Shown: positions 29,984-40,024 of the stretch, piece by piece
How the letters are laid out: every line of letters begins with the position of its first letter
Numbering within the stretch: position 1 is the stretch's first letter
Assembly (NCBI GenBank): GCA_021810635.1
Contig: JAJZIH010000010.1
Coordinates: 1-64,000 of the forward strand
Direction: 5' to 3'
Length of the DNA stretch: 64,000 bases
Source: Pseudomonadota bacterium
GTDB lineage: Bacteria > Pseudomonadota > Gammaproteobacteria > JAKAQQ01
The notes under the pieces: generated by a model
Told to the model about the DNA's origin: nothing
What the model saw: only the letters and a program-made list of their open reading frames with translations
Database searches by the model: none
Position numbers and translations under genes: made by a program

Positions 29984-30958
29984 ATGCCCCCGAATGATCC
30001 AGGACCCGAGAACCTCGTGACCCGAGTTCCAAAACCTCCAAATCCGAAAACCCGCAGTGTTCCTCTGCCCGATGAAATCCCCAGAACCACACCCGCGCAG
30101 CCGGCCCTGGCCGACCAGACCGGCGCGCTCCGGAAAAACCCGAATTACCTGGAAGCGACCCGCGACCCTGCATTTTTAGACCAGCGCGAAACCCGGGGAG
30201 TCCGCCTTCAGCTGGATTACCAAAAAACGGAATCGGTTTTGGCCCATCGTGGCATCGAAGCTACCATCGTGGTTTTCGGAAGTACCCGTCTTTGTGAACC
30301 GGATCTTGCCCGGGAAAAGTTGAAGGCACTCAAGTGCCATCCGGATCACCAGCCGGATGATCCCGGTTCACGGCAGCAACTTGCGGTTGCCGAGCGCCTC
30401 CTGGACAAGAGCCGCTTCTATGAGATCGCGCGGGCTTTTGCCCACGCAGTCGGAACGTGTCCGCAGAATCGCAACCCCACCCGGCTCTGGATCATGACCG
30501 GCGGTGGCCCCGGCATCATGGAGGCGGCCAATCGTGGCGCCTGCGAGGTCCAGGCCGAATCCATCGGACTCAACATCCGCCTTCCCCATGAACAGTATCC
30601 CAACCCCTATATCAGCCCGAACCTCTGCTTCCGCTTTCACTATTTTGCGATCCGTAAGCTGCACTTTCTGCTGCGGGCGAAGGCACTGGTGGCGTTCCCC
30701 GGCGGGTATGGAACGTTGGACGAACTTTTTGAAACGCTGACTCTGATCCAGACGCGGGTGATGGCGCCCGTCCCGGTCATCCTGGTCGGGGAATCATACT
30801 GGAGCCGCGCCGTCGATTTCGATTTCCTGGTCGAGGAAGGCGTGATCGATCCGGAGGATCGGGAACTCTTCTGGTATGCCGAATCTGCTGCCGAGATCTG
30901 GTCGGGAATCCAGGCCTGGCACGAGGCGAACGGAACCCCCCTGTTCCCCCCTGACTAG
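29984..30958 (+). CDS. LOG family protein / Rossmann-fold nucleotide-binding protein
   Basis: TGGGPGIMEAANRGA and FPGGYGTLDELFETLTLIQT, the LOG/TIGR00730-type motifs. Confidence 0.88.
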   Translation: MPPNDPGPENLVTRVPKPPNPKTRSVPLPDEIPRTTPAQPALADQTGALRKNPNYLEATRDPAFLDQRETRGVRLQLDYQKTESVLAHRGIEATIVVFGSTRLCEPDLAREKLKALKCHPDHQPDDPGSRQQLAVAERLLDKSRFYEIARAFAHAVGTCPQNRNPTRLWIMTGGGPGIMEAANRGACEVQAESIGLNIRLPHEQYPNPYISPNLCFRFHYFAIRKLHFLLRAKALVAFPGGYGTLDELFETLTLIQTRVMAPVPVILVGESYWSRAVDFDFLVEEGVIDPEDRELFWYAESAAEIWSGIQAWHEANGTPLFPPD

Positions 30959-33252
30959 TGGCGGCGGGCGGGTGCGGCCCCCGGCCCGGCCGACACGGGT
31001 TTGAGATTGCGCTCCCAGAACCGGTTCATGGTCCGGAACAGTTCGAGCCGGGTGTGGGTCCCGGCCAGTACATGCGTATTGTTCGGGAACACGAGCAGAT
31101 GGTAGGGCCGATCTGCCCTGACCAGGGCTTCGATGAACTGGAGTGTGTTTTGCCAGTGCACGTTGTCGTCACCGGTCCCGGCCACGATCAGCAGTTTGGC
31201 GCGCAGCCGGGAAGCCTGCGCAACGGTTGAGCTTTGCCGGTAGCCATCCGGGTTGGTTTGTGGGGTTCCCATGTAACGCTCGGTATAAATTGAGTCATAG
31301 TCCTGCCAGCGGGTTACGGGGGCCACGGCGATTCCTGCATGCCAGACGTTCGGTGCGTGCGTCAGCTCGTAAAGGGTCATGTAACCGCCATAACTCCAAC
31401 CCCAGATTCCAATCCGGTCCGGATCCACCCCGGCCTGGCGGCGCAGCCAGCGGACGGCCGCCTCCTGGTCGGCGAGTTCAAGATGACCCAGACGATCCTT
31501 GATCGCACCCTGGGCGATGTGACTGAAGGTACTGGCGGCGCGGTTATCCGCTGCAAAAACGATGAACCCCTCGCAGGCGAGGCGGTCGTCATAGACGATC
31601 CAGGGATTCCAGCCTTGGCTGACCAGAGCGGGTACGTCGGGGCCTCCGTACTGGTACATGATGACTGGAGAGCGGTTTGCGGGGTTGAAGCCGGGCGGGT
31701 AGAGGATTTCCGCATTAATGGAGATCGCGGGATCGGCGGATGGAATCTTGAGGAAACGGGGAGGGGTCAGATGAAGGCTTGGCGGGACATGGCTCCGGGC
31801 AAGAATCCAACGAGTCCGGCCGGTCACGGAACGCACGACATAGAGGGGAGGGGTCTTCATTGAGGAAGAGGTGACCAGCACATAGCGGGTTTTTGGGGAA
31901 AAGATCGCGCTTTCCGTCCCCTTTGTCCTGAAACGGACCCGGTGGTCGGTGCCGTCGAAGGAAACGGATTCGATGCGTTCGGTACGGGGGCCGGTTCCCG
32001 GAGAGACTAAGTAGTAAACCTCGTGCCGCCTTTTGGAGACCGCGAGGAGACGGGTGACGTTTTGCGGGCCGGGAGTGAGATGGGCCACTTCGCGCCCGTC
32101 CCGGTCGAAGCGGTAGAGGTGGTGCCAGCCGCTTTGGTCGGTGCCGAAGATGAATCCTCCGTGAGGCAGGAAAACAAGGTCGTTGTGGACATTGATCCAT
32201 TCGGGATCATGGAGTCGGAGAAGAACTTTGAGCCGGCCGTTCGCCGGGTTGATCCGGATGAGTGAAAGCCGCGTTTGTGGCCGGTTGAGTACTTCGGCAT
32301 AGAGGGCGTGGCCATGTGCATACCAGCCGAAGCGGGCCAGGTATCCGGTTCTGAGGCCGGGCAGGCGGAACCATCGGGTGCGCCCGGTCCGAATATCGTA
32401 GACGCCGAGCCGGGCCCGCGGATTGCGGGCGCCTGGTTCCGGGTAACGTTGCCAGTAGAGAGTCGGACGCTGTTTGAGGTAGTTGACCAGCGGGAAACGC
32501 AACACGCCCCGTTCGTCGAAGCGGATGAACGCCAGTTTCCGGCCTTGGGGTGACCAGGCATAACCTGACCTCAGGCCGAGTTCTTCCCGGTAGGTCCAGT
32601 CCAAGGCTCCGACGCGGAACCCCCTGCGGGGGGGCTGGATCGTCCGGGGTCGGTGGATTTTCCCCGCGAGATCGACCAGCCGGATCCCGCGGTTCTGAAC
32701 GTAACTCAGCCAGTGGTCGTGGGGAGACAGCGCATACTGGGTGACCCAGCCGTTCGTCCGGACCAGGGTGTGGAGTTTCCGGGTCCTGAGGTCGAGTTCC
32801 TCGATGCCCCGGCCGTTGATCAGCAACAGGTGACGACCGTGCGGTGACCATCGGTAGTTGACGCGACCGTAGCGCGAACTCCATTCCTTGAGGCGCTCGT
32901 TCGGAATCGAGGCATCTGAACGCAGTGCCCGGCCGAGAAGCGCAGGGCCCGCCTGGAAAATGACCTGGCCGGTCCGTGCATTGACCACCCGGAGCCGCTC
33001 GTACCCCCGCCTCCGGGCATGTCTCAGGTAAGCCAGCGCCCCGCCATTCGGGCTCCAGGAAAAGCTGTGGGGCTGGTATCCGCCCAGCGGGGGCCGGCCA
33101 GTGAAGAGCCGGAGCGGGAACCGGGCTCGACAGGATGGAGTGGCACCGAACACCGGGTGCGGCAGGAAGGTGCCGCAGGCGAGCAGGCAGACTGCCACGA
33201 TCCCGGCCGGAAGACGGCGGTCGCATCCCCAAGCGGCACATCGATTCCCCAT
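30955..33252 (-). CDS. S9B family peptidase (DPP4-like), secreted
   Basis: IGIWGWSYGGYMTLYEL, GTGDDNVHWQNTLQFIEAL, FPNNTHVL; N-terminal beta-propeller. Confidence 0.9.
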   Translation of the reverse strand: MGNRCAAWGCDRRLPAGIVAVCLLACGTFLPHPVFGATPSCRARFPLRLFTGRPPLGGYQPHSFSWSPNGGALAYLRHARRRGYERLRVVNARTGQVIFQAGPALLGRALRSDASIPNERLKEWSSRYGRVNYRWSPHGRHLLLINGRGIEELDLRTRKLHTLVRTNGWVTQYALSPHDHWLSYVQNRGIRLVDLAGKIHRPRTIQPPRRGFRVGALDWTYREELGLRSGYAWSPQGRKLAFIRFDERGVLRFPLVNYLKQRPTLYWQRYPEPGARNPRARLGVYDIRTGRTRWFRLPGLRTGYLARFGWYAHGHALYAEVLNRPQTRLSLIRINPANGRLKVLLRLHDPEWINVHNDLVFLPHGGFIFGTDQSGWHHLYRFDRDGREVAHLTPGPQNVTRLLAVSKRRHEVYYLVSPGTGPRTERIESVSFDGTDHRVRFRTKGTESAIFSPKTRYVLVTSSSMKTPPLYVVRSVTGRTRWILARSHVPPSLHLTPPRFLKIPSADPAISINAEILYPPGFNPANRSPVIMYQYGGPDVPALVSQGWNPWIVYDDRLACEGFIVFAADNRAASTFSHIAQGAIKDRLGHLELADQEAAVRWLRRQAGVDPDRIGIWGWSYGGYMTLYELTHAPNVWHAGIAVAPVTRWQDYDSIYTERYMGTPQTNPDGYRQSSTVAQASRLRAKLLIVAGTGDDNVHWQNTLQFIEALVRADRPYHLLVFPNNTHVLAGTHTRLELFRTMNRFWERNLKPVSAGPGAAPARRH

Positions 33253-33341
33253 GGCAGCCCTCCGGTGATGCGGCAGATGACCCGTCTAGATTACCGGTTT
33301 TGGGACCCGAATACACGAACCGGAGGAGGGCCGGCCGTTCT

Positions 33342-33356
33342 CCTTATAATATAAGG
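33342..33356. promoter_or_regulatory. Palindrome overlapping a TATAAT -10-like element upstream of the acyl-CoA dehydrogenase
   Basis: CCTTATA-A-TATAAGG, perfect 7+1+7, 55 bp upstream of the ATG at 33411. Confidence 0.5.
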
Positions 33357-33410
33357 GTCCTTGAACCGTCCGATCCAGAACAGTTCAACAACCCCCCAAG
33401 GATTGCTGCC

Positions 33411-35183
33411 ATGAATTACCAGCCTCCGCTTGAGGACTATCGGCTCCTGCTGACGACGATCTGTTCTTTGGACCGTCTTTTTGCGCTGCCTGATTTTCAT
33501 GAACTCGATTTTCCCGTGACGGATGCCGTCCTCGAGGAGGGTAGCCGTTTTGCCCGTGAAGTTCTGGCACCGCTCAATCCCGTTGGGGACCGCGAACCAG
33601 CCCGAATGACCGCGGAAGGTGTCAGCTTGTCACCTCGCTTTCGCGAAGCCTACCAAGGCTTCGTCGCGGGAGGTTGGAATGCGGTTTCGGCGGATCCCCG
33701 TTATGGTGGACAGGGGCTGCCGGAAGTCGTGGCCGCCGCGTTGAGCGAGATGTGGCAAGGCGCGAATCTTTCTTTCGCTCTTTGTCCGCTACTGACCCAG
33801 GGGGCAATCGAGACCCTGCTTCTGTGTGGCAGCGAGGAGCAGAAAAGCCGGTATCTCCCCCGGATGGTGAGCGGCGAATGGAGTGGCACCATGAACCTCA
33901 CCGAACCCCAGGCGGGTTCCGACCTCGGGCGCATTGAAAGCCTGGCAACTCCGGAAGGCCCCCATTTCCGGCTGCAGGGACAGAAAATCTTCATCACCTA
34001 CGGCGAACACGACCTGACCTCGAACATCGTCCACATGGTTTTGGCCCGGACTCCGGGCGCACCAGCCGGGACCCGTGGGCTGACCCTGTTTGTCGTCCCC
34101 CGGTTTGGGGTCCCCCCGGACCCGCCCGGCACGAAGAATGAGGTCCGGGCATTGTCCATCGAACGCAAGCTGGGGATCCATGCCTCCCCCACCTGCGTCA
34201 TGCAGTATGGGGGCGGGAAGGGGGCGAGGGCGGAGCAGATCGGGGAGTTGCATCGAGGCATCGAGCACATGTTCATCATGATGAACCGGGCCCGTCTCGC
34301 CGTGGGCCAGCAGGGGGTGGGGATATCCGAGTGTGCCTATCAGGCAGCGTTGGATTTTGCCCGGACGCGCCTGCAGGGCCGGGACCTCGTGACCGGCGAC
34401 GACCCGGTGCCCATCCTCTCTCATCCGGACGTCAGGCGCATGCTGCTCACCATGGCAGGGCTCACCGAGGCCGCCCGTGCCCTTTCCTTTTGGGCTTTCT
34501 ATTCGCTCGATTTCTCTCGCCACGCGGCCGATCCCGAGGTCCGGGACGAACACGATCGGCTGATGGCTTTTTTAACGCCGGTCGTCAAGGGTTTCGCCAC
34601 GGAAAGTGCCCAGGAGGTGACTTCCCTCGCCATCCAGGTTCATGGTGGCATGGGTTACGTCGAGGAAACAGGCGTCGCACAACTGTACCGGGATGCCCGG
34701 ATTCTGACCATCTACGAGGGCACGTCGGGCATCCAGGCGATGGATTTTGTCGGGCGGAAAATCCTCAAGGACCGTGGCCAGACCTTTGCCGCCCTGGATC
34801 GCCGGATCCGGCAGTCCTTGGCCGGAGAACGGTTCGCCACGTGGGGGGCGCTCACTCAACCGCTGATGGACCGGCTCGAGCGGTTGCGGGATTGCGTGGA
34901 ACGCGTACTCCGGAACACCGCCTCAGATCCCTACTTGGCGGGCGCAGCCGCCTATCCCCTCCTGATGATGACGGGAACGGTTCTGGGAGGTTGGCTCCTT
35001 CTCGAAACGTGCGCGGCGCGGCCCGCCGGGCCCCACGCCTCCATCGATGTCCGCTGGCAAAAGCACAAGAGGGGGGTCGCTGGGTTCTACATTTCCAGTA
35101 TTCTTCCCCGTGCCGATGCCTACGCCGCGGCTATTCAGGCTCCGGATAAAAATATCATGACAATGGAGTCCTCCGAGTTCTAG
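33411..35183 (+). CDS. Acyl-CoA dehydrogenase family protein
   Basis: GTMNLTEPQAGSDLGRIES, GQKIFITYGEHDL, IQVHGGMGYVEETGVAQLYRDARILTIYEGTSGIQAMD. Confidence 0.92.
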   Translation: MNYQPPLEDYRLLLTTICSLDRLFALPDFHELDFPVTDAVLEEGSRFAREVLAPLNPVGDREPARMTAEGVSLSPRFREAYQGFVAGGWNAVSADPRYGGQGLPEVVAAALSEMWQGANLSFALCPLLTQGAIETLLLCGSEEQKSRYLPRMVSGEWSGTMNLTEPQAGSDLGRIESLATPEGPHFRLQGQKIFITYGEHDLTSNIVHMVLARTPGAPAGTRGLTLFVVPRFGVPPDPPGTKNEVRALSIERKLGIHASPTCVMQYGGGKGARAEQIGELHRGIEHMFIMMNRARLAVGQQGVGISECAYQAALDFARTRLQGRDLVTGDDPVPILSHPDVRRMLLTMAGLTEAARALSFWAFYSLDFSRHAADPEVRDEHDRLMAFLTPVVKGFATESAQEVTSLAIQVHGGMGYVEETGVAQLYRDARILTIYEGTSGIQAMDFVGRKILKDRGQTFAALDRRIRQSLAGERFATWGALTQPLMDRLERLRDCVERVLRNTASDPYLAGAAAYPLLMMTGTVLGGWLLLETCAARPAGPHASIDVRWQKHKRGVAGFYISSILPRADAYAAAIQAPDKNIMTMESSEF

Positions 35184-35333
35184 GAGTGGTGGGGAGATTC
35201 CGGTCGGGCCGAAAGAGGGCGCTCTTGAGTCGAATCAAACCGGATAGGGAGACTCGGCTATAATTGAGTGGCAACCGGGACAACGGGACCCACCCCAATG
35301 GCCTTTCCGAACGTGCAGACGAGCCGGTCTTGA

Positions 35334-35981
35334 ATGGAGACGGGGGGCGGTCAGGGTTTGGAAGTGCGCGCTGTCGAACTCCGCCGGGGCCGTCGTCTGC
35401 TGGCCCGGTCGCTCAGTTTTGGCGTGCGACCGGGAGACTATCTGGAACTCACCGGGCCCAACGGATCCGGGAAAAGCACGCTGTTGCGGCTGATTGCGGG
35501 GTTGGGCCGCATGGAGATCGGAGAACTCTTCTGGAACGGCACCGCCTTCAATCCCCAGAAGGAGGTTGCGCATCATGCGCGTACGCTGTACCTGGGCCAT
35601 GCCGACGGCCTCAAGGGCCTGCTCAGCATCGGCGAGAACCTGCGTCTTTTCGGCGCACTCCGCGGATGTCGCGACCCGGGAAAGGAGGTCGAGGAGGGGA
35701 TCGGTTTCTACGGCCTCGGGCACCTGAGGCAGGTCGCCTGTGAACGCCTTTCACAAGGACAGCGACGGCGGGCGGCTCTGGCGCGGCTGCGTGCTTTTCC
35801 GGCCTCTCTCTGGCTCCTCGATGAACCGACAACCGCTCTCGACCGGGACGGGGTGGAGCGCTTTTTCAGGCATTTCCGGCTTCACTTGGAGCAAGGGGGC
35901 ATGGCGCTGGTCGCGACCCACCAAAGCCTCGCCCGCTGGATGGCTCCTGCAGGTGAAGTCATGCTGGGACGACCCCGTTGA
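35334..35981 (+). CDS. ccmA: Heme exporter ATP-binding protein CcmA
   Basis: Walker A GPNGSGKSTLLR, signature LSQGQRRRAALARL, LLDEPTTALD; gene order. Confidence 0.92.
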   Translation: METGGGQGLEVRAVELRRGRRLLARSLSFGVRPGDYLELTGPNGSGKSTLLRLIAGLGRMEIGELFWNGTAFNPQKEVAHHARTLYLGHADGLKGLLSIGENLRLFGALRGCRDPGKEVEEGIGFYGLGHLRQVACERLSQGQRRRAALARLRAFPASLWLLDEPTTALDRDGVERFFRHFRLHLEQGGMALVATHQSLARWMAPAGEVMLGRPR

Positions 35982-36646
35982 ATCCCTGGCTTTTCTTTTT
36001 CCGGACCGAACTCGGGGTCTCCTGGCGAGAACGTCGCCGGGTGATGCTCCCCCTGGTTTTTTTCGCGATCGTGGCTTTCCTGTTTCCCCTGACGATGAAT
36101 CCCAAGGCCGGTCTCTTGGCCCGGATGGCCCCGGGGATCATCTGGGTCGATGCCATGCTGGCGATCTTTCTCGGACTCGAGTCGCTGTTTCGGCACGATC
36201 ATGAGGAGGGCATTCTCGAACAATGGGTCCTCAGCCCGACTTCGCTGGAACTCCGGGTGCTTTTCAAGGTCGCATCCTTCTGGACGGTCACTTCCTTGCC
36301 CCTTCTGCTGATGAGTCCCCTCCTCGTGCTTTGGCTCTCGTTCCCCGTCCAAGAGCTCGGGATTTTGCTCGTCGGTCTTTTCCTCGGGACGGTCACCCTC
36401 TGTTTCCTGGGTGCGCTCGGGGCGGCCTTGACTTTGACTCTGCGCCAGTCCAGCATGCTGATCGCCGTCCTGTTCCTGCCGATCGCCACCCCGATTCTGA
36501 TTTTCGGCGCCCATAGTGCGATTTTGGCGGCCCGTGATCTGGATCCGCGCCCGGCCCTTTATCTTTTGGCCACACTCTTCTTCCTGACCGTGGGGATCGT
36601 GCCCAAGGCCATTTCCGCCGCACTTCGCATCAGTTACGAGACCTGA
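35978..36646 (+). CDS. ccmB: Heme exporter protein CcmB
   Basis: FFRTELGVSWRERRRVMLPLVFFAIVAFLFP; TM-rich; gene order. Confidence 0.92.
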   Translation: MNPWLFFFRTELGVSWRERRRVMLPLVFFAIVAFLFPLTMNPKAGLLARMAPGIIWVDAMLAIFLGLESLFRHDHEEGILEQWVLSPTSLELRVLFKVASFWTVTSLPLLLMSPLLVLWLSFPVQELGILLVGLFLGTVTLCFLGALGAALTLTLRQSSMLIAVLFLPIATPILIFGAHSAILAARDLDPRPALYLLATLFFLTVGIVPKAISAALRISYET

Positions 36647-36652
36647 CCCGCC

Positions 36653-37390
36653 ATGACGCTCAAAACCTTCTTGCACCGTCTGGGGTCACCCCCGTATTTT
36701 TACCAGATTTCCAAGCCCTGGGGTCGTGCGTTCGCCTGGATCGGCTTGGGCCTGATCCTGGTCGGGCTCTACGGCGGCCTGTGGCTGGCTCCGCCGGACT
36801 ACCAGCAGGGGAACGGCTTTCGTATCATGTACGTGCATGTTCCGAGCGCCTGGATGTCCCTTTTCGTCTTCATGGTGATTGCCGTTGCGAGCTTCATCGG
36901 GCTGGTCTGGCGCATGCGCTTGGCCGATGCAGTGGCGGCCGCGTCCGCGCCGCTGGGGGCCGCCTTTACGGCCGTTGCACTGGTCACGGGCTCCCTCTGG
37001 GGAAAGCCGATGTGGGGAACCTACTGGGTCTGGGATGCCCGGCTCACCTCGGAACTCATCCTGTTCTTCCTCTATCTCGGGATCATAACGCTGAACCGCT
37101 CCTTCGAGGACCAGAAAACCGGCGACAAGGCGGCCGCCATCCTGGCCCTGATCGGGGCCATCGACGTGCCGATCGTGCATTACTCCGTCGATTGGTGGCA
37201 AACCCTGCACCAGGGGTCCAGTTTCAAGGGCCTCACGTCCGAAATTGCCCCCTCCATGCTGTGGCCGCTCCTGGTCATGATGGCCGGTTTCATGTTTTAT
37301 TACGCTTGGCTCGTCCTGTGGCGCACCCGCTCCGAGATCCTCCTGCGGGAGATGGACCGCGAGTGGGCCCAACGGGTGGTCGAGCCATGA
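36653..37390 (+). CDS. ccmC: Heme transport protein CcmC
   Basis: IMYVHVPSAWMSLFVFMVIA, WGTYWVWDARLTSELILFFLYLG. Confidence 0.95.
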   Translation: MTLKTFLHRLGSPPYFYQISKPWGRAFAWIGLGLILVGLYGGLWLAPPDYQQGNGFRIMYVHVPSAWMSLFVFMVIAVASFIGLVWRMRLADAVAAASAPLGAAFTAVALVTGSLWGKPMWGTYWVWDARLTSELILFFLYLGIITLNRSFEDQKTGDKAAAILALIGAIDVPIVHYSVDWWQTLHQGSSFKGLTSEIAPSMLWPLLVMMAGFMFYYAWLVLWRTRSEILLREMDREWAQRVVEP

Positions 37391-37563
37391 CGTCCTGGCA
37401 CGAGTTCGTGACGATGGGCCGGTTCGGCCTTTTCGTCTGGCCGGCGTTCGGGTTTGGCCTGATCGTTATGCTGCTCAACATCTACTGGGCCCGGCTCCGT
37501 GAAAAAACCGCCCGGCGGGAAGTTCGCCAAGCCAGGCAGGCCGAGGAGGAATCCCCGCAATGA
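37387..37563 (+). CDS. ccmD: Heme exporter protein CcmD
   Basis: Short single-TM protein MTSWHEFVTMGRFGLFVWPAFGFGLIVMLLNIYWARLREK with ATGA overlaps; gene order. Confidence 0.85.
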   Translation: MTSWHEFVTMGRFGLFVWPAFGFGLIVMLLNIYWARLREKTARREVRQARQAEEESPQ

Positions 37564-38030
37564 CCCGCAGACACCAGCGCCTCGTCATGGTCCTTCTCAT
37601 GCTGGCGTGCATTTCGGCAGCCGTGGGTTTTGCTCTGCGCGCATTCAACGGCGATTTGCTGTACTACATCACGCCGACCCAGCTGGCCGAAGGAAAGGCA
37701 CCCGCCCACGGCGCCTTCCGCCTGGGCGGAATTGTCGCCCGCGGCAGTGTCCATCGTCGGAATGGAAGCATGACGGTCCATTTTGTCCTGACCGACTACC
37801 ACCATTCGGTTCCTGTCGTCTATACGGGCATCCTGCCGGACCTATTCCGTGTGGGGCAGGGGATCGTGGTCAAGGGGCGTCTGACCCATGGCGTCTTTCT
37901 GGCCAGCCAGGTTCTGGCCAAGCATGGGGCCAAGTACATGCCGCCCGGCATCCACCAGCCCCGAGCACGCCCCGCACACCTCAAAATGCTCGCGCTGCGA
38001 CGCTCCTTGCGGGAAGCCCCCGGCCTATGA
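37560..38030 (+). CDS. ccmE: Cytochrome c maturation heme chaperone CcmE
   Basis: FALRAFNGDLLYYITPTQL, ...LAKHGAKYMPP (heme-binding His region). Confidence 0.93.
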   Translation: MTRRHQRLVMVLLMLACISAAVGFALRAFNGDLLYYITPTQLAEGKAPAHGAFRLGGIVARGSVHRRNGSMTVHFVLTDYHHSVPVVYTGILPDLFRVGQGIVVKGRLTHGVFLASQVLAKHGAKYMPPGIHQPRARPAHLKMLALRRSLREAPGL

Positions 38031-40021
38031 TTGCCGAAATCGGTCTTTACGCTCTGGTCCTGGCCTTTCTCATGGCGGCGGCTCAGACCTTTTTCGGCCT
38101 GGCCGGGGCGGGCACCCAGCGTCTTCGCTGGATGGCCGTGACCCGTCCCGCTGCCTTCGGCCAGCTGTTTTTCATGGCGCTCTCCTATGGTTGCCTCACG
38201 GAGCTGTTCGTCACGAGCAACTACTCGGTCCGTTACGTGGCGAAATATTCCAACGCGCTGATGCCGCTTTTCTACCGCGTTGCCGGAGTCTGGGGTGCCC
38301 ACGAAGGCTCCATGATGCTCTGGATGCTGGTACTGGCCGTCTGGACCGCTTTGGTCGCCGTCTTCAGCCGGAAGCTGCCGGTGGTTTTTGCCAACCGTGT
38401 CCTGGGCGTGCTGGGCGCCATTGCCTGCGGGTTCTTCCTGTTCACCCTGATCACCTCCAATCCGTTTGTCCGCCTGCTGCCGCCGGCACTGCATGGCGGA
38501 ACCCTGAATCCGATTCTCGAGGACCCCCTCCTGGTCATCCATCCGCCAATGCTCTACATGGGCTACGTCGGGCTGTCGGTTGCCTTTTCCTTTGCGGTCG
38601 CGGCACTCATCGGGGGCCGAATGGACGCAGCCTGGGCGCGCTGGACTCGTCCCTGGACGCTGGCCGCCTGGATTTTTCTCACCGTCGGCATCGTGCTGGG
38701 CAGTTTCTGGTCCTATTACGAACTGGGATGGGGCGGATGGTGGTTCTGGGATCCGGTCGAAAACGCCTCGTTCATGCCGTGGCTCATCGCCACCGCCCTG
38801 ATCCACTCCCTCGCGGTGACCGAGAAACGGGGTGCCTTCAAGAGCTGGACGGCCCTTCTGGCGATTGCCGGATTTTCACTGAGCCTGCTCGGAACCTTCC
38901 TCGTCCGGTCCGGTGTCCTGATTTCCATCCACGCCTTTGCCATGGATCCCCGACGCGGGATGTTCATCCTGGTGCTGCTCGGCATCATGTCGGCTTTGGC
39001 GCTTGCGGTCTACATCTGGCGCGCCCCGCTGCTCTGGGAGACCGGTGGGGGGTTCCGGTTTTTTTCGCGCGAAACGTTCATCCTGTTGAACAACATCCTG
39101 CTCGTGGCCGGAGCGGGTGCCGTGTTCATCGGCACCATCTATCCCCTGTTCATCGAAGTCTTTGGGCTGGGCCGGCTTTCGGTGGGCCCTCCCTACTTCG
39201 ATCATGTGTTTATCCCGATCATGTTCCCTCTGTTCCTCCTGATGGGAATTGGGCCCTACGTGAGCTGGAAAAGCGGTTCGCTGAAGGCGCTGCGCCGGCG
39301 CCTGTGGATTCCTTTCCTCCTGTGGCTGCTGGCCAGCTGTGTCCTTCTGTTTGTGGCGCTGGATTCACGATGGCCGCTCATGACGTGGCTCGGTGCGTTT
39401 TTCGGATCCTGGGTGTTTCTGACCGCCTTTACCGAACCGGTGAGACGACTGTGGCTGCGTTTTCGGGGAGAGCCGGTCCGTCTTCCCAGTGGGGTGTTGG
39501 GGATGAGCCTGGCCCACTTTGGAGTCGGTGTCGTCATTTTGGGCATTACGATGAGCACGACTTTGGGAGTCTGGCGCGACATGCCCATGCGGGCGGGGCA
39601 GTCGTACCGGATGGCGGGTTTCCGGTACCGGTTTGATGCCATCCGTCCGGCTCACGGACGCAACTGGACCGGCGTGCGGGCCACCTTTTCCATCTTCCAC
39701 CAGGGCCGGCGGTTTGCCGTGGTGCACCCGGAGAAACGGCATTTCTTCCCGGATGGAGGGACCACGACCAACGCCGCCATCGTCGGGGGGCCGGTCCACG
39801 ATCTTTTCGTTTCGCTGGGCAACCCCTTGGGCAAGGGAAAATGGAGCCTCAGGTTCCGCTATGAGCCGATGGTCATTTTTGTCTGGCTGGGTGGGCTCCT
39901 CATGGCGCTGGGCGGTCTTGTGGCCATGTTGGACCGCCGCTACCGGATTGCCCTGGAGGTCCGGCCGTTCCTGCCGATTGATGAAGCCAGCCAGTCCCCG
40001 GACGATGAGGAGGCTCTCTGA
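38027..40021 (+). CDS. ccmF: Cytochrome c heme lyase CcmF
   Basis: MIAEIGLYALVLAFLMAAAQ start at 38027; WGAHEGSMMLW; SYYELGWGGWWFWDPVENASFMPWL. Confidence 0.95.
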   Translation: MIAEIGLYALVLAFLMAAAQTFFGLAGAGTQRLRWMAVTRPAAFGQLFFMALSYGCLTELFVTSNYSVRYVAKYSNALMPLFYRVAGVWGAHEGSMMLWMLVLAVWTALVAVFSRKLPVVFANRVLGVLGAIACGFFLFTLITSNPFVRLLPPALHGGTLNPILEDPLLVIHPPMLYMGYVGLSVAFSFAVAALIGGRMDAAWARWTRPWTLAAWIFLTVGIVLGSFWSYYELGWGGWWFWDPVENASFMPWLIATALIHSLAVTEKRGAFKSWTALLAIAGFSLSLLGTFLVRSGVLISIHAFAMDPRRGMFILVLLGIMSALALAVYIWRAPLLWETGGGFRFFSRETFILLNNILLVAGAGAVFIGTIYPLFIEVFGLGRLSVGPPYFDHVFIPIMFPLFLLMGIGPYVSWKSGSLKALRRRLWIPFLLWLLASCVLLFVALDSRWPLMTWLGAFFGSWVFLTAFTEPVRRLWLRFRGEPVRLPSGVLGMSLAHFGVGVVILGITMSTTLGVWRDMPMRAGQSYRMAGFRYRFDAIRPAHGRNWTGVRATFSIFHQGRRFAVVHPEKRHFFPDGGTTTNAAIVGGPVHDLFVSLGNPLGKGKWSLRFRYEPMVIFVWLGGLLMALGGLVAMLDRRYRIALEVRPFLPIDEASQSPDDEEAL

Positions 40022-40024
40022 ACG

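Noticed and set aside
37499-38026. N-terminal extension of ccmF
   Set aside because: Overlaps ccmE in another frame; CcmF starts at 38027 with an ATGA overlap.
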